Shown here piece after piece: positions 8,807 through 17,593 of a stretch of 64,000 nucleotides of DNA (within the stretch, counting starts at the first letter, position 1; every line of letters begins with the position of its first letter). This stretch comes from Methylobacterium sp. 2A (GTDB lineage: Bacteria; Pseudomonadota; Alphaproteobacteria; Rhizobiales; Beijerinckiaceae), in contig NZ_VUOK01000045.1 of assembly GCF_009806555.1 (NCBI RefSeq), positions 62,001 to 126,000 on the forward strand. Direction: 5' to 3'. The notes beneath the pieces were generated by a model, which worked only from the letters and a program-made list of their open reading frames with translations, ran no database searches and was not told where the DNA came from. Position numbers and translations under genes: made by a program.

Positions 8807-9961
8807 ATGGATTTCGACTTCACCGACGAACAGAGCCTGCTGAAGGACAGCGTGGCCCGCTGGGCCGCGGACCGTTACGGCAGCCTCGAGCAAGTCGAGG
8901 CCGCCCGCCGCAAGCCGCTGGGCTTCGATGGGGGTGCGTGGTCGCAACTCGCTGAACTCGGCCTGCTCGGCCTGCCCTTCTCGGAGGAGGATGGCGGCTT
9001 CGGCGGCGGGCCGGTCGAGACCATGATCGCCGTCGAGGCACTCGGCCGACACCTCGCCCCCGAGCCCTATCTCGCGAGCGTCGTGCTCGGCGGCGGCGCC
9101 CTGCGGCTCGCAGGCACCGCCGCGCAGCGGGAAGCCCTAGTCCCCGGCCTCGTCGAGGGAAGCCATCGCCTCGCCTTCGCCCATGGCGAGCGTCAGGCCC
9201 GCTACGACCGCGCGGACGTGGCGACCACGGCCCGCCGGGAGGGCGACGGCTTCCGGCTCGACGGGGCCAAGGCCGTGGTGCTCAATGCCGACGCGGCGCA
9301 GACCCTCGTGGTCAGCGCGCGCACGGCGGGCGGCCAGCGGGACGAGGCGGGCATCAGCCTGTTCCTCGTGCCCGCCGACGCCCCTGGCCTCACGATCAAG
9401 CCCTACCCGACGCAGGATGGCGGCCGGGCGGCCGATCTCGTGCTGGACGATGTAATCCTTCCCGCCAATGCACTGCTCGGGGAGGCCAATGCGGGGCTCC
9501 CCGTGATCGAGCGGGTTCTGGACGAGGGCATCGCGGCCCTGTGCGCTGAGGCGGTCGGCGTGATGGAGGCGCTGCACGCGCTGACCGTCGATTATCTGAA
9601 GACCCGCAAGCAATTCGGCACCGCAATCGGTGGCTTCCAGGTGTTGCAGCATCGGGCCGTCGACATGCTGATGTCGCTGGAACAGGCCCGCTCCATGGCC
9701 CTCTACGCCACCATGATGGCGGGGTCCGACGACGCGGCCGAGCGCGCGCCTGCGGTCTCGGCCGCGAAGGTGCAGGTCAACCGCGCGGCCCGCTATATCG
9801 GACAGGAAGCCGTGCAACTGCACGGGGGCATCGGCATGACGCTCGAGTATCTCGGCGCCCACCTGTTCCGCCGCCTCGCTACGATCGAATACCTGCTCGG
9901 CGATACGCCCTATCACCTGCGTCGGGTGAGCGACGCGGGCGGCCTTCTCGGCGCAGCGTGA
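8807..9961 (+). CDS. pimD: Acyl-CoA dehydrogenase, small subunit type (PimD-like)
   Basis: Second acyl-CoA dehydrogenase of 384 residues, starting MDFDFTDEQSLLKDSV, with a good AAGGAG ribosome site 9 bases upstream. The middle region LAFAHGERQARYD replaces the usual FAD-contacting SEPGAGSD motif, as in PimD-type partner subunits. The C-terminal helices carry VQLHGGIGMTLEYL. A catalytic base is not obvious, so it probably works as a heteromer with the preceding PimC-like protein. Its stop overlaps a GTG that could open the next gene, but a better start lies 30 bases further on. Confidence 0.85.
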   Translation: MDFDFTDEQSLLKDSVARWAADRYGSLEQVEAARRKPLGFDGGAWSQLAELGLLGLPFSEEDGGFGGGPVETMIAVEALGRHLAPEPYLASVVLGGGALRLAGTAAQREALVPGLVEGSHRLAFAHGERQARYDRADVATTARREGDGFRLDGAKAVVLNADAAQTLVVSARTAGGQRDEAGISLFLVPADAPGLTIKPYPTQDGGRAADLVLDDVILPANALLGEANAGLPVIERVLDEGIAALCAEAVGVMEALHALTVDYLKTRKQFGTAIGGFQVLQHRAVDMLMSLEQARSMALYATMMAGSDDAAERAPAVSAAKVQVNRAARYIGQEAVQLHGGIGMTLEYLGAHLFRRLATIEYLLGDTPYHLRRVSDAGGLLGAA

Positions 9962-9987
9962 AACGAACGATCCAGGGAGACTTGCCC

Positions 9988-11217
9988 ATGAACGCCCCGA
10001 TGCGCCCGCCGGGCTCCGCCGCCCCCGACGCCCCGCCCTCCGCGCGTTTCGTGTGGGACGATCCCTTCCTGCTTGACGATCAGCTGACCGAGGACGAGCG
10101 CGCCATCCGCGACGCCGCCCAGGACTTCGCCCGCGAGCGCCTGCTGCCCGGCATCGTCGAGGCCTACGCGACCGAAAAGTCCGACCCCGGCCTGTTCCGC
10201 GAGATGGGTGAGCGTGGCCTCCTCGGCGTCACCCTGCCGGAGGAATATGGCTGCGCGGGCGCGTCCTACGTCGCCTACGGGCTGGTGGCGCGGGCGGTGG
10301 AGGCGGTCGATTCCGGCTACCGCTCGATGATGAGCGTGCAATCCTCCCTGGTGATGTACCCGATCCATGCTTACGGCTCGGAGGAGCAGCGCCGGAAGTA
10401 CCTGCCGAAGCTCGCCTCGGGCGAATGGATCGGCTGCTTCGGCCTCACCGAGCCGGATGCGGGTTCGGACCCGGCGGGCATGAAGACCAAGGCGGTCAAG
10501 ACGGCGGGCGGGTACCGCCTGTCGGGCGCCAAGATGTGGATCTCGAACGCGCCCTTCGCCGACGTGTTCGTCGTCTGGGCAAAGTCGGAGGCGCATGACA
10601 ATGCGATCCGCGGCTTCGTCCTGGAGCGCAGCATGAAGGGGATCTCGACCCCGACCATCAAGGGCAAGCTGTCCCTGCGCGCCTCCACCACGGGCGAGAT
10701 CGTGATGGAGGATGTGGAGGTCGGCGAGGACGCGCTGCTCCCGAACGTCTCGGGCCTTAAGGGCCCGTTCGGCTGTCTGAACCGGGCGCGCTACGGCATC
10801 TCCTGGGGCGCCATGGGCGCGGCGGAGGATTGCTGGCGCCGGGCGCGGGACTACACGCTGGAGCGCAAGCAGTTCGGCCGACCGCTGGCGCAGACGCAGC
10901 TCGTCCAGAAGAAGCTCGCGGACATGCAGACCGAGATCACGCTGGGCCTCCAGGCCTCGCTGCGGGTCGGGCGGCTGATGGACGAGGGCAAGATGGCGCC
11001 GGAGATGATCAGTCTGATCAAGCGCAACAATTGCGGCAAGGCGCTGGACATCGCCCGGGTCGCCCGGGACATGCACGGCGGCAATGGCATCATGGGCGAG
11101 TACCACGTGATGCGGCACGCCCAGAACCTCGAGACGGTGAACACCTACGAGGGCACCCACGACGTCCACGCCCTGATCCTGGGACGGGCGCAGACGGGTC
11201 TACAGGCGTTCTTCTGA
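9988..11217 (+). CDS. gcdH: Glutaryl-CoA dehydrogenase
   Basis: Decarboxylating acyl-CoA dehydrogenase that converts glutaryl-CoA to crotonyl-CoA and CO2, passing electrons to ETF. The C-terminal signature TYEGTHDVHALILGRA is the GCDH hallmark and contains the catalytic glutamate (about E388). FGLTEPDAGSDPAGM is the FAD/acyl segment near residue 150. The start at 9988 follows AGGGAGA at a normal distance; an in-frame GTG at 9958 would overlap the previous stop. Its position after pimFBCD suggests that odd-chain dicarboxylates such as pimelate end as glutaryl-CoA and are finished here. Lysine or aromatic breakdown is another source. Confidence 0.92.
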   Translation: MNAPMRPPGSAAPDAPPSARFVWDDPFLLDDQLTEDERAIRDAAQDFARERLLPGIVEAYATEKSDPGLFREMGERGLLGVTLPEEYGCAGASYVAYGLVARAVEAVDSGYRSMMSVQSSLVMYPIHAYGSEEQRRKYLPKLASGEWIGCFGLTEPDAGSDPAGMKTKAVKTAGGYRLSGAKMWISNAPFADVFVVWAKSEAHDNAIRGFVLERSMKGISTPTIKGKLSLRASTTGEIVMEDVEVGEDALLPNVSGLKGPFGCLNRARYGISWGAMGAAEDCWRRARDYTLERKQFGRPLAQTQLVQKKLADMQTEITLGLQASLRVGRLMDEGKMAPEMISLIKRNNCGKALDIARVARDMHGGNGIMGEYHVMRHAQNLETVNTYEGTHDVHALILGRAQTGLQAFF

Positions 11218-11266
11218 GAAGCAATCGCCCACGCCCGGAGAAGAATTCGGAAGGATCGCGTTCGCC

Positions 11267-12016
11267 ATGAAGATTCTGGTGCCCGTCAAGCGGGTGGTCG
11301 ACTACAACGTGAAGATCCGGGTGAAGCCGGATGGATCCGGCGTCGAACTCGCCAATGTCAAGATGGCGATGAACCCCTTCGATGAGATCGCCGTCGAGGA
11401 GGCGATCCGGATGAAGGAGAAGGGCAAGGCCAGCGAGATCGTCGCGGTGTCGATCGGCCCGCAGCAGGCGCAGGAGACGCTGCGCACGGCGCTCGCGATG
11501 GGCGCCGACCGGGCGATCCTCATCAAGACCGACGTCGCCTGCGAGCCCCTGGTCGTCGCCAAGCTTCTGAAGGCCGTCGTCGAGAAGGAGAGCCCGCAGC
11601 TCGTCATCCTCGGCAAGCAGGCGATCGACGACGATTCGAACCAGACCGGGCAGATGCTCGGGGCGCTACTGGGCTGGCCGCAGGGCACCTTCGCCTACAG
11701 GATCGAGCCCCACGAGGGCAGCCTCGACGTGACCCGAGAGGTGGACGGCGGCCTTCAGACCCTCAGCCTGACGCTGCCGGCGATCGTGACGACGGACTTG
11801 CGCCTCAACGAGCCGCGCTACGCTTCGCTGCCCAACATCATGAAGGCCAAGAAGAAGCCCCTGGAGGAACTGGCGCCCGACACCCTCGGCGTCGACGTGA
11901 CCCCGAAGCTGACCGTGTTGAAGACCGCCGAGCCGCCGGGCCGCTCCGCCGGCGTCAAGGTCGCGTCGGTGGCCGAGCTCGTCCAGAAGCTCAAGGTCGA
12001 AGCCGGCGTCATCTGA
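11267..12016 (+). CDS. etfB: Electron transfer flavoprotein beta subunit (copy 1)
   Basis: Soluble 249-residue subunit that binds AMP and, with EtfA, carries electrons from acyl-CoA dehydrogenases to ETF-quinone oxidoreductase. It begins MKILVPVKRVVDYNVKIRV and has the recognition-loop and nucleotide segments GKQAIDDDSNQTGQMLGALL and RYASLPNIMKAKKK. It lies 49 bases after gcdH, within one operon, so it is the likely acceptor for the dehydrogenases here. A second copy at 34741 is about 90% identical. Confidence 0.95.
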   Translation: MKILVPVKRVVDYNVKIRVKPDGSGVELANVKMAMNPFDEIAVEEAIRMKEKGKASEIVAVSIGPQQAQETLRTALAMGADRAILIKTDVACEPLVVAKLLKAVVEKESPQLVILGKQAIDDDSNQTGQMLGALLGWPQGTFAYRIEPHEGSLDVTREVDGGLQTLSLTLPAIVTTDLRLNEPRYASLPNIMKAKKKPLEELAPDTLGVDVTPKLTVLKTAEPPGRSAGVKVASVAELVQKLKVEAGVI

Positions 12017-12081
12017 TCCGCAGGCGAGGCTCGCCTCCCAGATCGAGCCTTGCGCCACCACCCTAAAGAGCGCAGACAACC

Positions 12082-13032
12082 ATGACGACACTCCTCTTCG
12101 TTGAGCACGGCAACGGCCAGATCAAGGATGGGACGCTGAAGGCGCTCACCGCCGCCAGGACGATCGGCGCCTCGATCCATGCTCTGGTCCTGGGCGCCGG
12201 CTCCAGGCCCGTCGCGGAGGCAGCGGCCAGGCTCGACGGCATCGAAAAGGTCCTGAACGCCGAGGACGGCACCTACGATTACGACCTCGCCGAGCCGGTG
12301 GGCGCGCTGATCGCGTCGCTCGCCGAGCCGTACACGACGATCATCGCCTCCGCCTCGACCACCGGTAAAAACGTCCTGCCACGGGTGGCCGCGCTGCTGG
12401 ATGTCCCGCAGGTCTCTGATATCATTAAGGTGGTCTCGTCTGACACGTTCGAGCGGCCGATCTACGCCGGGAACGCGATCCAGACCGTGCAGGCTCCCAA
12501 TGGAAAGCGGGTGATCACCGTGCGCACGGCGGCCTTCGCGGCGGCGGCCGAGGGCGGCGGCGTCGCCCCGATTGAGCTCGTATCCGCCGCAACCCCGGAG
12601 GCCGGCGGCTCGACATTCAAGGGCGAGGAGATTGCCAAGTCCGACCGGCCGGAGCTGGCCTCGGCGCGGATCATCGTCTCCGGTGGCCGCTCCCTCGGCT
12701 CGTCGGACAAGTTTCACGAACTGATCGAGCCGCTGGCCGACACGCTCGGTGCCGCCGTGGGCGCCTCGCGGGCGGCGGTGGATGCGGGCTACGCCCCCAA
12801 CGACTGGCAAGTAGGCCAGACGGGCAAGGTGGTCGCGCCGGATCTCTACGTGGCGGTCGGGATCTCCGGGGCCATCCAGCACCTCGCCGGCATGAAGGAC
12901 TCGAAGGTCATCGTCGCAATCAACAAGGACGAGGACGCCCCCATCTTCCAGATCGCCGATTACGGCTTGGTCGGTGACCTGTTCCAGGTCGTGCCGGAGC
13001 TTCAGTCCGAGATTGCCAGGGCTAAAGAATGA
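12082..13032 (+). CDS. etfA: Electron transfer flavoprotein alpha subunit (copy 1)
   Basis: FAD-binding subunit of ETF, 316 residues. The N-terminal part begins MTTLLFVEHGNGQIKDGTLK. The C-terminal FAD domain carries GGRSLGSSDKF and GQTGKVVAPDLYVAVGISGAIQH, the standard FAD signature, and ends with the usual KDEDAPIFQIADYG loop. Partner of the EtfB encoded 65 bases upstream. The paralogue at 35561 keeps nearly the whole sequence, so the two pairs are a recent duplication or were kept similar by gene conversion. Confidence 0.95.
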   Translation: MTTLLFVEHGNGQIKDGTLKALTAARTIGASIHALVLGAGSRPVAEAAARLDGIEKVLNAEDGTYDYDLAEPVGALIASLAEPYTTIIASASTTGKNVLPRVAALLDVPQVSDIIKVVSSDTFERPIYAGNAIQTVQAPNGKRVITVRTAAFAAAAEGGGVAPIELVSAATPEAGGSTFKGEEIAKSDRPELASARIIVSGGRSLGSSDKFHELIEPLADTLGAAVGASRAAVDAGYAPNDWQVGQTGKVVAPDLYVAVGISGAIQHLAGMKDSKVIVAINKDEDAPIFQIADYGLVGDLFQVVPELQSEIARAKE

Positions 13033-13047
13033 GATCGGCCGGAGAAT

Positions 13048-13063
13048 GAGGCTCACCAGCCTC
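13048..13063 (+). terminator. Possible terminator hairpin after etfA
   Basis: GAGGCT-CACC-AGCCTC forms a 6-bp stem with a 4-base loop 15 bases after the etfA stop. The T-tract that follows is poor (CTTACT), so this may only mark the 3' end. Confidence 0.35.
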
Positions 13064-13394
13064 CTTACTGCAACCACACCGCAGCTGTCCCTGCGAATGA
13101 TAACTCTGGAGAAGCGCTAGCGTCTCGTTGGATGGCCGGGACGGATCGGCAGAAGGCTGTCCGCTTTTGCGGTGGCCCTGCTCCGAAGCGGCCTTTCGGC
13201 TTACGGCCAGCATCTGCCGCCGCCCAGTGCCCGGACGAACGTCTCAGATGGGTGGATTTCTGCCGGTCCCCTTCCGGACGACAAGGTCGGGAAGCGGACA
13301 TCGTCGCCATGCCCGCTCTCGACCCCTTGCGGGCTCTCGGTGTCGATGGCCGAATGAGCCGCATGGCAAATGAACAGGATGCCGAGAGGGTGCG
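13064..13394. other. Intergenic region, no gene seen
   Basis: About 330 bases without a convincing gene; the open frames here lack a ribosome site and family features. It includes a stretch at 13160-13205 (CCGCTTTTGCGG... and TTTCGGCTTACGGCC) that weakly resembles the dispersed repeat seen at 23.7 and 63.7 kb. The 13-mer CCTGCTCCGAAGC occurs here and again at 14442-14454 beside the IS element. Confidence 0.4.
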
Positions 13395-14318
13395 ATGCCT
13401 GATGAAGGCGACAACGGGGAACTGGCGTCGCACGTTGCCGAGGTGCTGCGCTGGGTTTGGGATCCAATCGGCCTCGGGACGGCCGGACCAGCGGACGAGT
13501 ACGATGCCTACGTTCCCGACTTCGTCATCCTGGTGCGAGACACAGCAGTGTTCGAGGACGTGCTCATCGCACACCTCGTGCGGATCGAAATCGAGGCAAT
13601 GCATCTGTCGCTGCCGCCTGCCAACCGAACGCGAGCGGCCCGCGCGCTCCTCGGCCTGCGCGATGCGCACCTGCATGGGGCGGGCAATCTCGTTGGGCAG
13701 TGGTCGAGCCCGGACGGCCTGCGTTGCGTCTGGGTCTTCAAGACCCCCGGCAGCCAATACGCCTATGGGGAGGGCATCCTCCGCCACGAGGACGATGAGA
13801 ATGGCTCGTGGTCGCGGTGGGATGGCGCTGGTTTTGGCTGGTCCGGTCTGTTCGACTCGGCCGCAGCCGCCGAGCGAGAGGCGCATGCCGTGATCGCGTG
13901 GCTGCGCGAGAGCGATCTCGCGGCCGCGGCGTCGCTGGCCGTACCTTGGAGTGCAGTCGTTGATTGGCGTGTACCGGCGCCGCGCGAGCGGGCCGTGCTC
14001 GACCGCCTTTTTGCCGCCGACTTCCCCGGCAGGGACGGGCTCGCCGAACAAGCTCGGACCGCCCTAGTGCGTCGGATTGACGACGAGGGCAGCCTGAGGT
14101 TCCGGGTTGAGGGCGAGCCCGTCGCGGTCGCCCGGCGGGTCCCGGTAGAAGGCCGTTACCGGGATGGCGATGAGCTGTCTGGCCCGGCGGTCAACCTCCT
14201 GCTTCACGTCGTTGGCGGGCGGCTGCACGAGCTGGCGGTCTTCAAGGACGACGGCGCGCACATCCGCGTCAGCCCATTTGAGGTATCGCCCTATCGGATC
14301 GCGGTGTCTGCAAACTGA
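13395..14318 (+). CDS. Hypothetical protein with C-terminal DUF6984-like domain
   Basis: Soluble protein of 307 residues with no signal peptide or membrane segment. The N-terminal part (about 10-75) contains VWDPIGLG and ADEYDAYVPDF, a pattern I associate with small bacterial proteins of unknown role. The C-terminal 100 residues (VLDRLFAADFPGRDGL, VPVEGRYRDGDELSGPAVNLLLHVVGGRLHEL split here as two blocks) resemble DUF6984. The middle has a Trp-rich patch. GAGAGG lies 6 bases before the ATG. It stands alone between etfA and an IS110 element, so it is probably accessory; such small domains often occur as immunity-type proteins, but no toxin is next to it. Function unknown. Confidence 0.65.
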   Translation: MPDEGDNGELASHVAEVLRWVWDPIGLGTAGPADEYDAYVPDFVILVRDTAVFEDVLIAHLVRIEIEAMHLSLPPANRTRAARALLGLRDAHLHGAGNLVGQWSSPDGLRCVWVFKTPGSQYAYGEGILRHEDDENGSWSRWDGAGFGWSGLFDSAAAAEREAHAVIAWLRESDLAAAASLAVPWSAVVDWRVPAPRERAVLDRLFAADFPGRDGLAEQARTALVRRIDDEGSLRFRVEGEPVAVARRVPVEGRYRDGDELSGPAVNLLLHVVGGRLHELAVFKDDGAHIRVSPFEVSPYRIAVSAN

Positions 14319-14461
14319 GGTCCGGTTTCCTTCCCGAGCCGAGTTGCGGGACTACCGACAGATGGCTGCTTACGGGAGACGCAGGCGGCCGTCCGCGCGG
14401 CCGGGTCGGGTCGATAGGAGGCTGTCGAATTTTCAAGCGGACCTGCTCCGAAGCAGATGGG

Positions 14462-14476
14462 GTGGATGGCTCCCGC
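14462..14476 (+). repeat. Left subterminal inverted repeat of the IS1111 element
   Basis: GTGGATGGCTCCCGC, the exact reverse complement of 15821-15835. A third, imperfect copy in inverted orientation (GCAGGAGCCATCC, 14539-14551) lies just before the transposase start, so the left end can also fold on itself. Confidence 0.8.
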
Positions 14477-14552
14477 TCCGACTGACGGCGTCTCGATGCC
14501 AAGATGTGGTTGCTGTCAAAGCAGCAGCCACGCTCATGCAGGAGCCATCCCC

Positions 14553-15581
14553 ATGGAGATCACCACCGTCGGCATCGATCTGGCCAAGAGCATCTTTCAG
14601 GTTCACGCCGTCGATGCAGTTGGGCACGTCGTCGTGCGCAAGGCCTTGAGGCGGGCGCAGGTCGTGCCGTTCTTCGCCAAGCTGCCGCGATGCCTGGTCG
14701 GCATGGAGGCGTGCGGCACAGCGCACCACTGGGCCCGGGAGCTCATGAGCCTCGGCCACGACGTGCGGCTGATGCCGCCGGCTTACGTGAAGCCGTACGT
14801 CAAGCGCGGCAAAACCGATGCGAACGATGCCGCAGCCATCTGTGAGGCGGTGACGCGCCCGAGCATGCGCTTCGTGCCCGTGAAGTCGACCGAGCAGCAG
14901 GCGGCGCTGGCGCTGCACCGGACGCGCGACCTGCTGGTCAAGCAACGCACGCAGCTGGTGAACATGATCCGCGGCCTGCTCGCTGAGTTTGGGATCGAGA
15001 TGGCGCGGGGCCTGCGGCACGCGCTCGAACTGGCGGCCCGACTCTCGGCCGGCGACGCGGCCGAGGTGCCGCCGTTAGCCCAGCGCGTGGTGACCGGGTT
15101 GGCCGATCAGATCGGTGCCTTGCAGATCCAACTCACCCGACTGGAGAAGGAGTTGCTCGCCTGGCATCGGGACAGCGACCTGTCGCAGCGCCTGGCGACG
15201 ATCCCGGGTGTCGGCATCGTGTCGGCAACCGCGTTGGCCGCCTCGGTGAGCGAGCCCGAACGCTTCCGCTCCGGTCGGCAGTTCGCGGCCTCGTTGGGCC
15301 TGACACCGCTGCAGAACTGCAGTGGCGGCAAAGAGCGCCTGGGCCGGATCTCGCGCATGGGCGACCGCTACCTGCGCCGGCTGCTCGTGGTCGGCATGAC
15401 CTCTCTGATCCGGCGTGCGAAGACGACACCGACCTCGGTCGACCCGCGGCTGCCGGCGCTGCTGCAGCGTAAGCCGGTGCGCGTGGTGACCGTGGCGGCG
15501 GCCAATCGCACGGCGCGGGTCGCCTGGGCGATCATGACCCGCGGCGGCACCTACCGCGCACCGGCGGCCACGGCCGCCTGA
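14553..15581 (+). CDS. IS110-family transposase (DEDD recombinase)
   Basis: Transposase of 342 residues. The RuvC-like N-terminal domain has D9 (GIDLAK), E52 (GMEACG), D89 and D92 (KTDANDA), the DEDD set. The C-terminal transposase_20 domain has the helix-hairpin-helix TIPGVGIVSATALAA near 217 and the catalytic serine S257 in NCSGGKERLGRISRMGDRYLRRLL split around GK260. All key residues are present, so the enzyme is probably active. The start MEITTVGIDLAK at 14553 fits the family; an upstream in-frame extension covers the left end of the element and is not coding. Known family members use an element-encoded bridge RNA. Confidence 0.93.
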   Translation: MEITTVGIDLAKSIFQVHAVDAVGHVVVRKALRRAQVVPFFAKLPRCLVGMEACGTAHHWARELMSLGHDVRLMPPAYVKPYVKRGKTDANDAAAICEAVTRPSMRFVPVKSTEQQAALALHRTRDLLVKQRTQLVNMIRGLLAEFGIEMARGLRHALELAARLSAGDAAEVPPLAQRVVTGLADQIGALQIQLTRLEKELLAWHRDSDLSQRLATIPGVGIVSATALAASVSEPERFRSGRQFAASLGLTPLQNCSGGKERLGRISRMGDRYLRRLLVVGMTSLIRRAKTTPTSVDPRLPALLQRKPVRVVTVAAANRTARVAWAIMTRGGTYRAPAATAA

Positions 15582-15820
15582 CAGCACGCGAAGGAGACGT
15601 TTCCAGGTTGCGAGGACGATGAGAGTTGATGGCGAACCGGTCAGACCGGGAGCCGGGACACCCCGCCGCCTGTCCAGGGCGTCATAGCCCGCGAAGCAGA
15701 GTGGGACCCAGCTCGCGGATACCATCAGGGCCAGCGGTCAACATGAACGACTGCATCGACAGGCCGGACACAAGACTGCACCCGACCAACGCGTCAGAAG
15801 CTCAATTCGCCACTTGCAAT
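15582..15820 (+). ncRNA. Candidate bridge RNA region of the IS1111 element
   Basis: Noncoding right end between the transposase stop and the right inverted repeat. In IS1111-type elements the guide (bridge/seek) RNA is encoded downstream of the transposase. Two hairpins are visible: CCGGT-CAG-ACCGG at 15637-15649, and GGACA/TGTCC at 15656-15660 and 15671-15675 enclosing a 10-base loop. Promoter, ends and guide loops cannot be fixed by eye. The call rests on position and family knowledge. Confidence 0.45.
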
Positions 15821-15835
15821 GCGGGAGCCATCCAC
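15821..15835 (-). repeat. Right subterminal inverted repeat of the IS1111 element
   Basis: GCGGGAGCCATCCAC, the exact reverse complement of the left repeat at 14462-14476. Confidence 0.8.
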
Positions 15836-16198
15836 ACAGGACAGGCCGCTTGTGGCCATACTTCGTCACGCCGAATTGCCGGCGCGCGCAGGACCTGACA
15901 TTCGGCTGCGCGCCCGTCCCGGTCATTCAGAAGGTCCTGCCGACGTCCCGTAAGCGGACGCTACCGGCTCGATAGGCCATTCGCGTAAGGGCAGCTTACG
16001 AAATAGCAGTACGACGAGCACCGCTCGCGAGACAGTCGGTATTCTTCCCTGCGATCGGCTGATCATCGCAACAGGTTTGTGTTCGCGCGGCTCGCTGCAA
16101 CAGATGAGACTCGGGGATTTCGATTCAAATTGAATGATTCTTCTCGGCCCATTATCTGACCGATTTAGTTTCGACATACCGCACTGGGACCAATTATG
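15836..16198. other. Intergenic region right of the IS element
   Basis: About 360 bases with no supported gene. The first part (15896-15932) is a copy of a degenerate dispersed repeat (see 23658 and 63667). The second part (16020-16198) is less GC-rich and lies downstream of the DyP gene; no clear terminator hairpin with a T-tract was found. Confidence 0.4.
15896..15932 (+). repeat. Degenerate dispersed repeat, partial copy
   Basis: Contains TTCGGCTGCGCGCC and GGTCATTCAG, aligning with the 3' half of copies at 23658-23745 and 63667-63755. Noncoding in all three places. Confidence 0.45.
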
Positions 16199-17590
16199 TC
16201 AGTCGTGTTTGGAAGCATTGCGCCATCCGGCTTTGGCTAGCCAGTTCAGCGCCGAGAGGCTCGGCATGAATAGGTACTCGCCACCTTTCATGACGTTGAA
16301 GGTTTGCACGCCGTCGATGCGCTTGCGTGCCGGAGCCTGCGGGATCGTGAAGCGTTGCTCACCCTCGTGCAACCCCACGACCGGATCTCGCTCCTCCCCG
16401 AGGTCGATGAAGTTGCCGCGGTTGATCCACTCCTGCTGCATGAACTCGATCGTATCGTAAGCGCGCGCGCTGACGAAGATGAAGAAGATGCCCCGCTCGC
16501 CCTTGGCATCGTCCGCCGGTACCACGTCCTCGGAGTAGACAGGCCCGAAGGTGCTGGAGCGGCGGATGATGCGGTGGATATTGACGTCGGTGAGCAGTGT
16601 CAGCTCGGCGTCGCGTGGGTTGAGCCGGCGCATATGGCAGCCGAGCGGGACGAGACGCCCTCTCGGGTCGTCCGCGTAGGCGAAGTCGTTGTTGCGGCGC
16701 GGATCAGCGCCGAGTTCGGGATCGTCAGTGTCGGGCGCAAGGGTAAGGGGTGCGCCTGAGCGCCAGCGCCCGAACATTTTGGCGGCGAGGCGCTCACGCG
16801 CCTCCGTCGTCTCGCCGTTGGCCTTCAGGAAGGCGTTGAAGCAGCCGACGCGGCTCTGGTATTTGCGCAGCACCACAAAGGTGCCGTTCCGCCCCAAGAC
16901 GGCTGGCACAGGCATCGCGAGTGGCACGCCGGTCTCGCTCGGGTAGCCTAGGATGAACTCGCCAGCCTTGATCGGCCGTGCCTCGCCGAGCAGCGGGGCG
17001 ACGCCGCTGCCCTCGATCGCTGGCTGCGAGATTGAGTCTCGGAAGCCGAACGGGTTCTTCGCGCCCTCGGGCGCGCCGAAGCGGTGCTCTCCGAGAAGTG
17101 TCACCCCCACAGCACGGTCGAGCTCCGCGCGGGCGCTCGCGAGTGCTCTATCGAGGGCGGCATCGTCGACCGCATAGATGGTCAGCGCGAGGTGGCACCG
17201 GCCGGGCGTGAACACCGCGTCCCAGTTCTCCGGCGCGTTGAGCCCCTGATCGCGCAGCTGCGGCGCGCGTGCGGCCATGCCCTGCTGGAAGGGCAGCGGG
17301 AAGGTCTTGAGCTGGGCCTCAGGCAGACCAAGGGCCTTCAACCCTTCGTAGCTGATGGCCACGCCGATCCAGTGATCGAGTTCGTCGGTCCACGTGTCGG
17401 CCGACGCGATGTGGGGAGCAAGGCGTCCGAGCAGGTCGCGCGCACCCTCCGCGTCGTCGAAGTGGAGCATGGCGTGGATGCCGACGTACGGCTCGGGACG
17501 GCTGCGCAGGATCAGCGCCTGGATGTCGTCGAGCTCCAGCGAGACGGTGTCTCTGCGGAAGCGCGATGCGAGTCGTTCGATGATCGACAT
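16199..17590 (-). CDS. Dyp-type peroxidase family protein
   Basis: Haem peroxidase-like protein of 463 residues without a signal peptide, so probably cytoplasmic. The family motif appears as GFRDSISQP (182-190; usual form GFxDG), giving the catalytic aspartate D185. The proximal haem ligand is probably H319 in CHMRRLNPRD, with the nearby arginine. A fairly long N-terminal ferredoxin-like domain precedes. DyP enzymes oxidise dyes, phenols or porphyrins with H2O2. It is the last gene of a six-gene minus-strand operon with P450 and a catalase-like protein; only 3 bases separate it from the upstream gene. No encapsulin gene is nearby. Confidence 0.85.
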   Translation of the reverse strand: MSIIERLASRFRRDTVSLELDDIQALILRSRPEPYVGIHAMLHFDDAEGARDLLGRLAPHIASADTWTDELDHWIGVAISYEGLKALGLPEAQLKTFPLPFQQGMAARAPQLRDQGLNAPENWDAVFTPGRCHLALTIYAVDDAALDRALASARAELDRAVGVTLLGEHRFGAPEGAKNPFGFRDSISQPAIEGSGVAPLLGEARPIKAGEFILGYPSETGVPLAMPVPAVLGRNGTFVVLRKYQSRVGCFNAFLKANGETTEARERLAAKMFGRWRSGAPLTLAPDTDDPELGADPRRNNDFAYADDPRGRLVPLGCHMRRLNPRDAELTLLTDVNIHRIIRRSSTFGPVYSEDVVPADDAKGERGIFFIFVSARAYDTIEFMQQEWINRGNFIDLGEERDPVVGLHEGEQRFTIPQAPARKRIDGVQTFNVMKGGEYLFMPSLSALNWLAKAGWRNASKHD

Positions 17591-17593
17591 GCT

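Larger units (their letters stand above)
14462..15835 (+). mobile_element. IS110-family element, IS1111 subgroup
   Basis: A complete-looking insertion sequence. It has a single DEDD transposase gene, about 90 bases of left noncoding end and about 250 bases of right noncoding end. A perfect 15-bp inverted repeat (GTGGATGGCTCCCGC) lies at 14462-14476 and 15821-15835. Subterminal inverted repeats are a mark of the IS1111 subgroup, whose true ends lie a few bases outside them, so the borders may extend to about 14455 and 15840. No target duplication is expected for this family. Confidence 0.8.
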
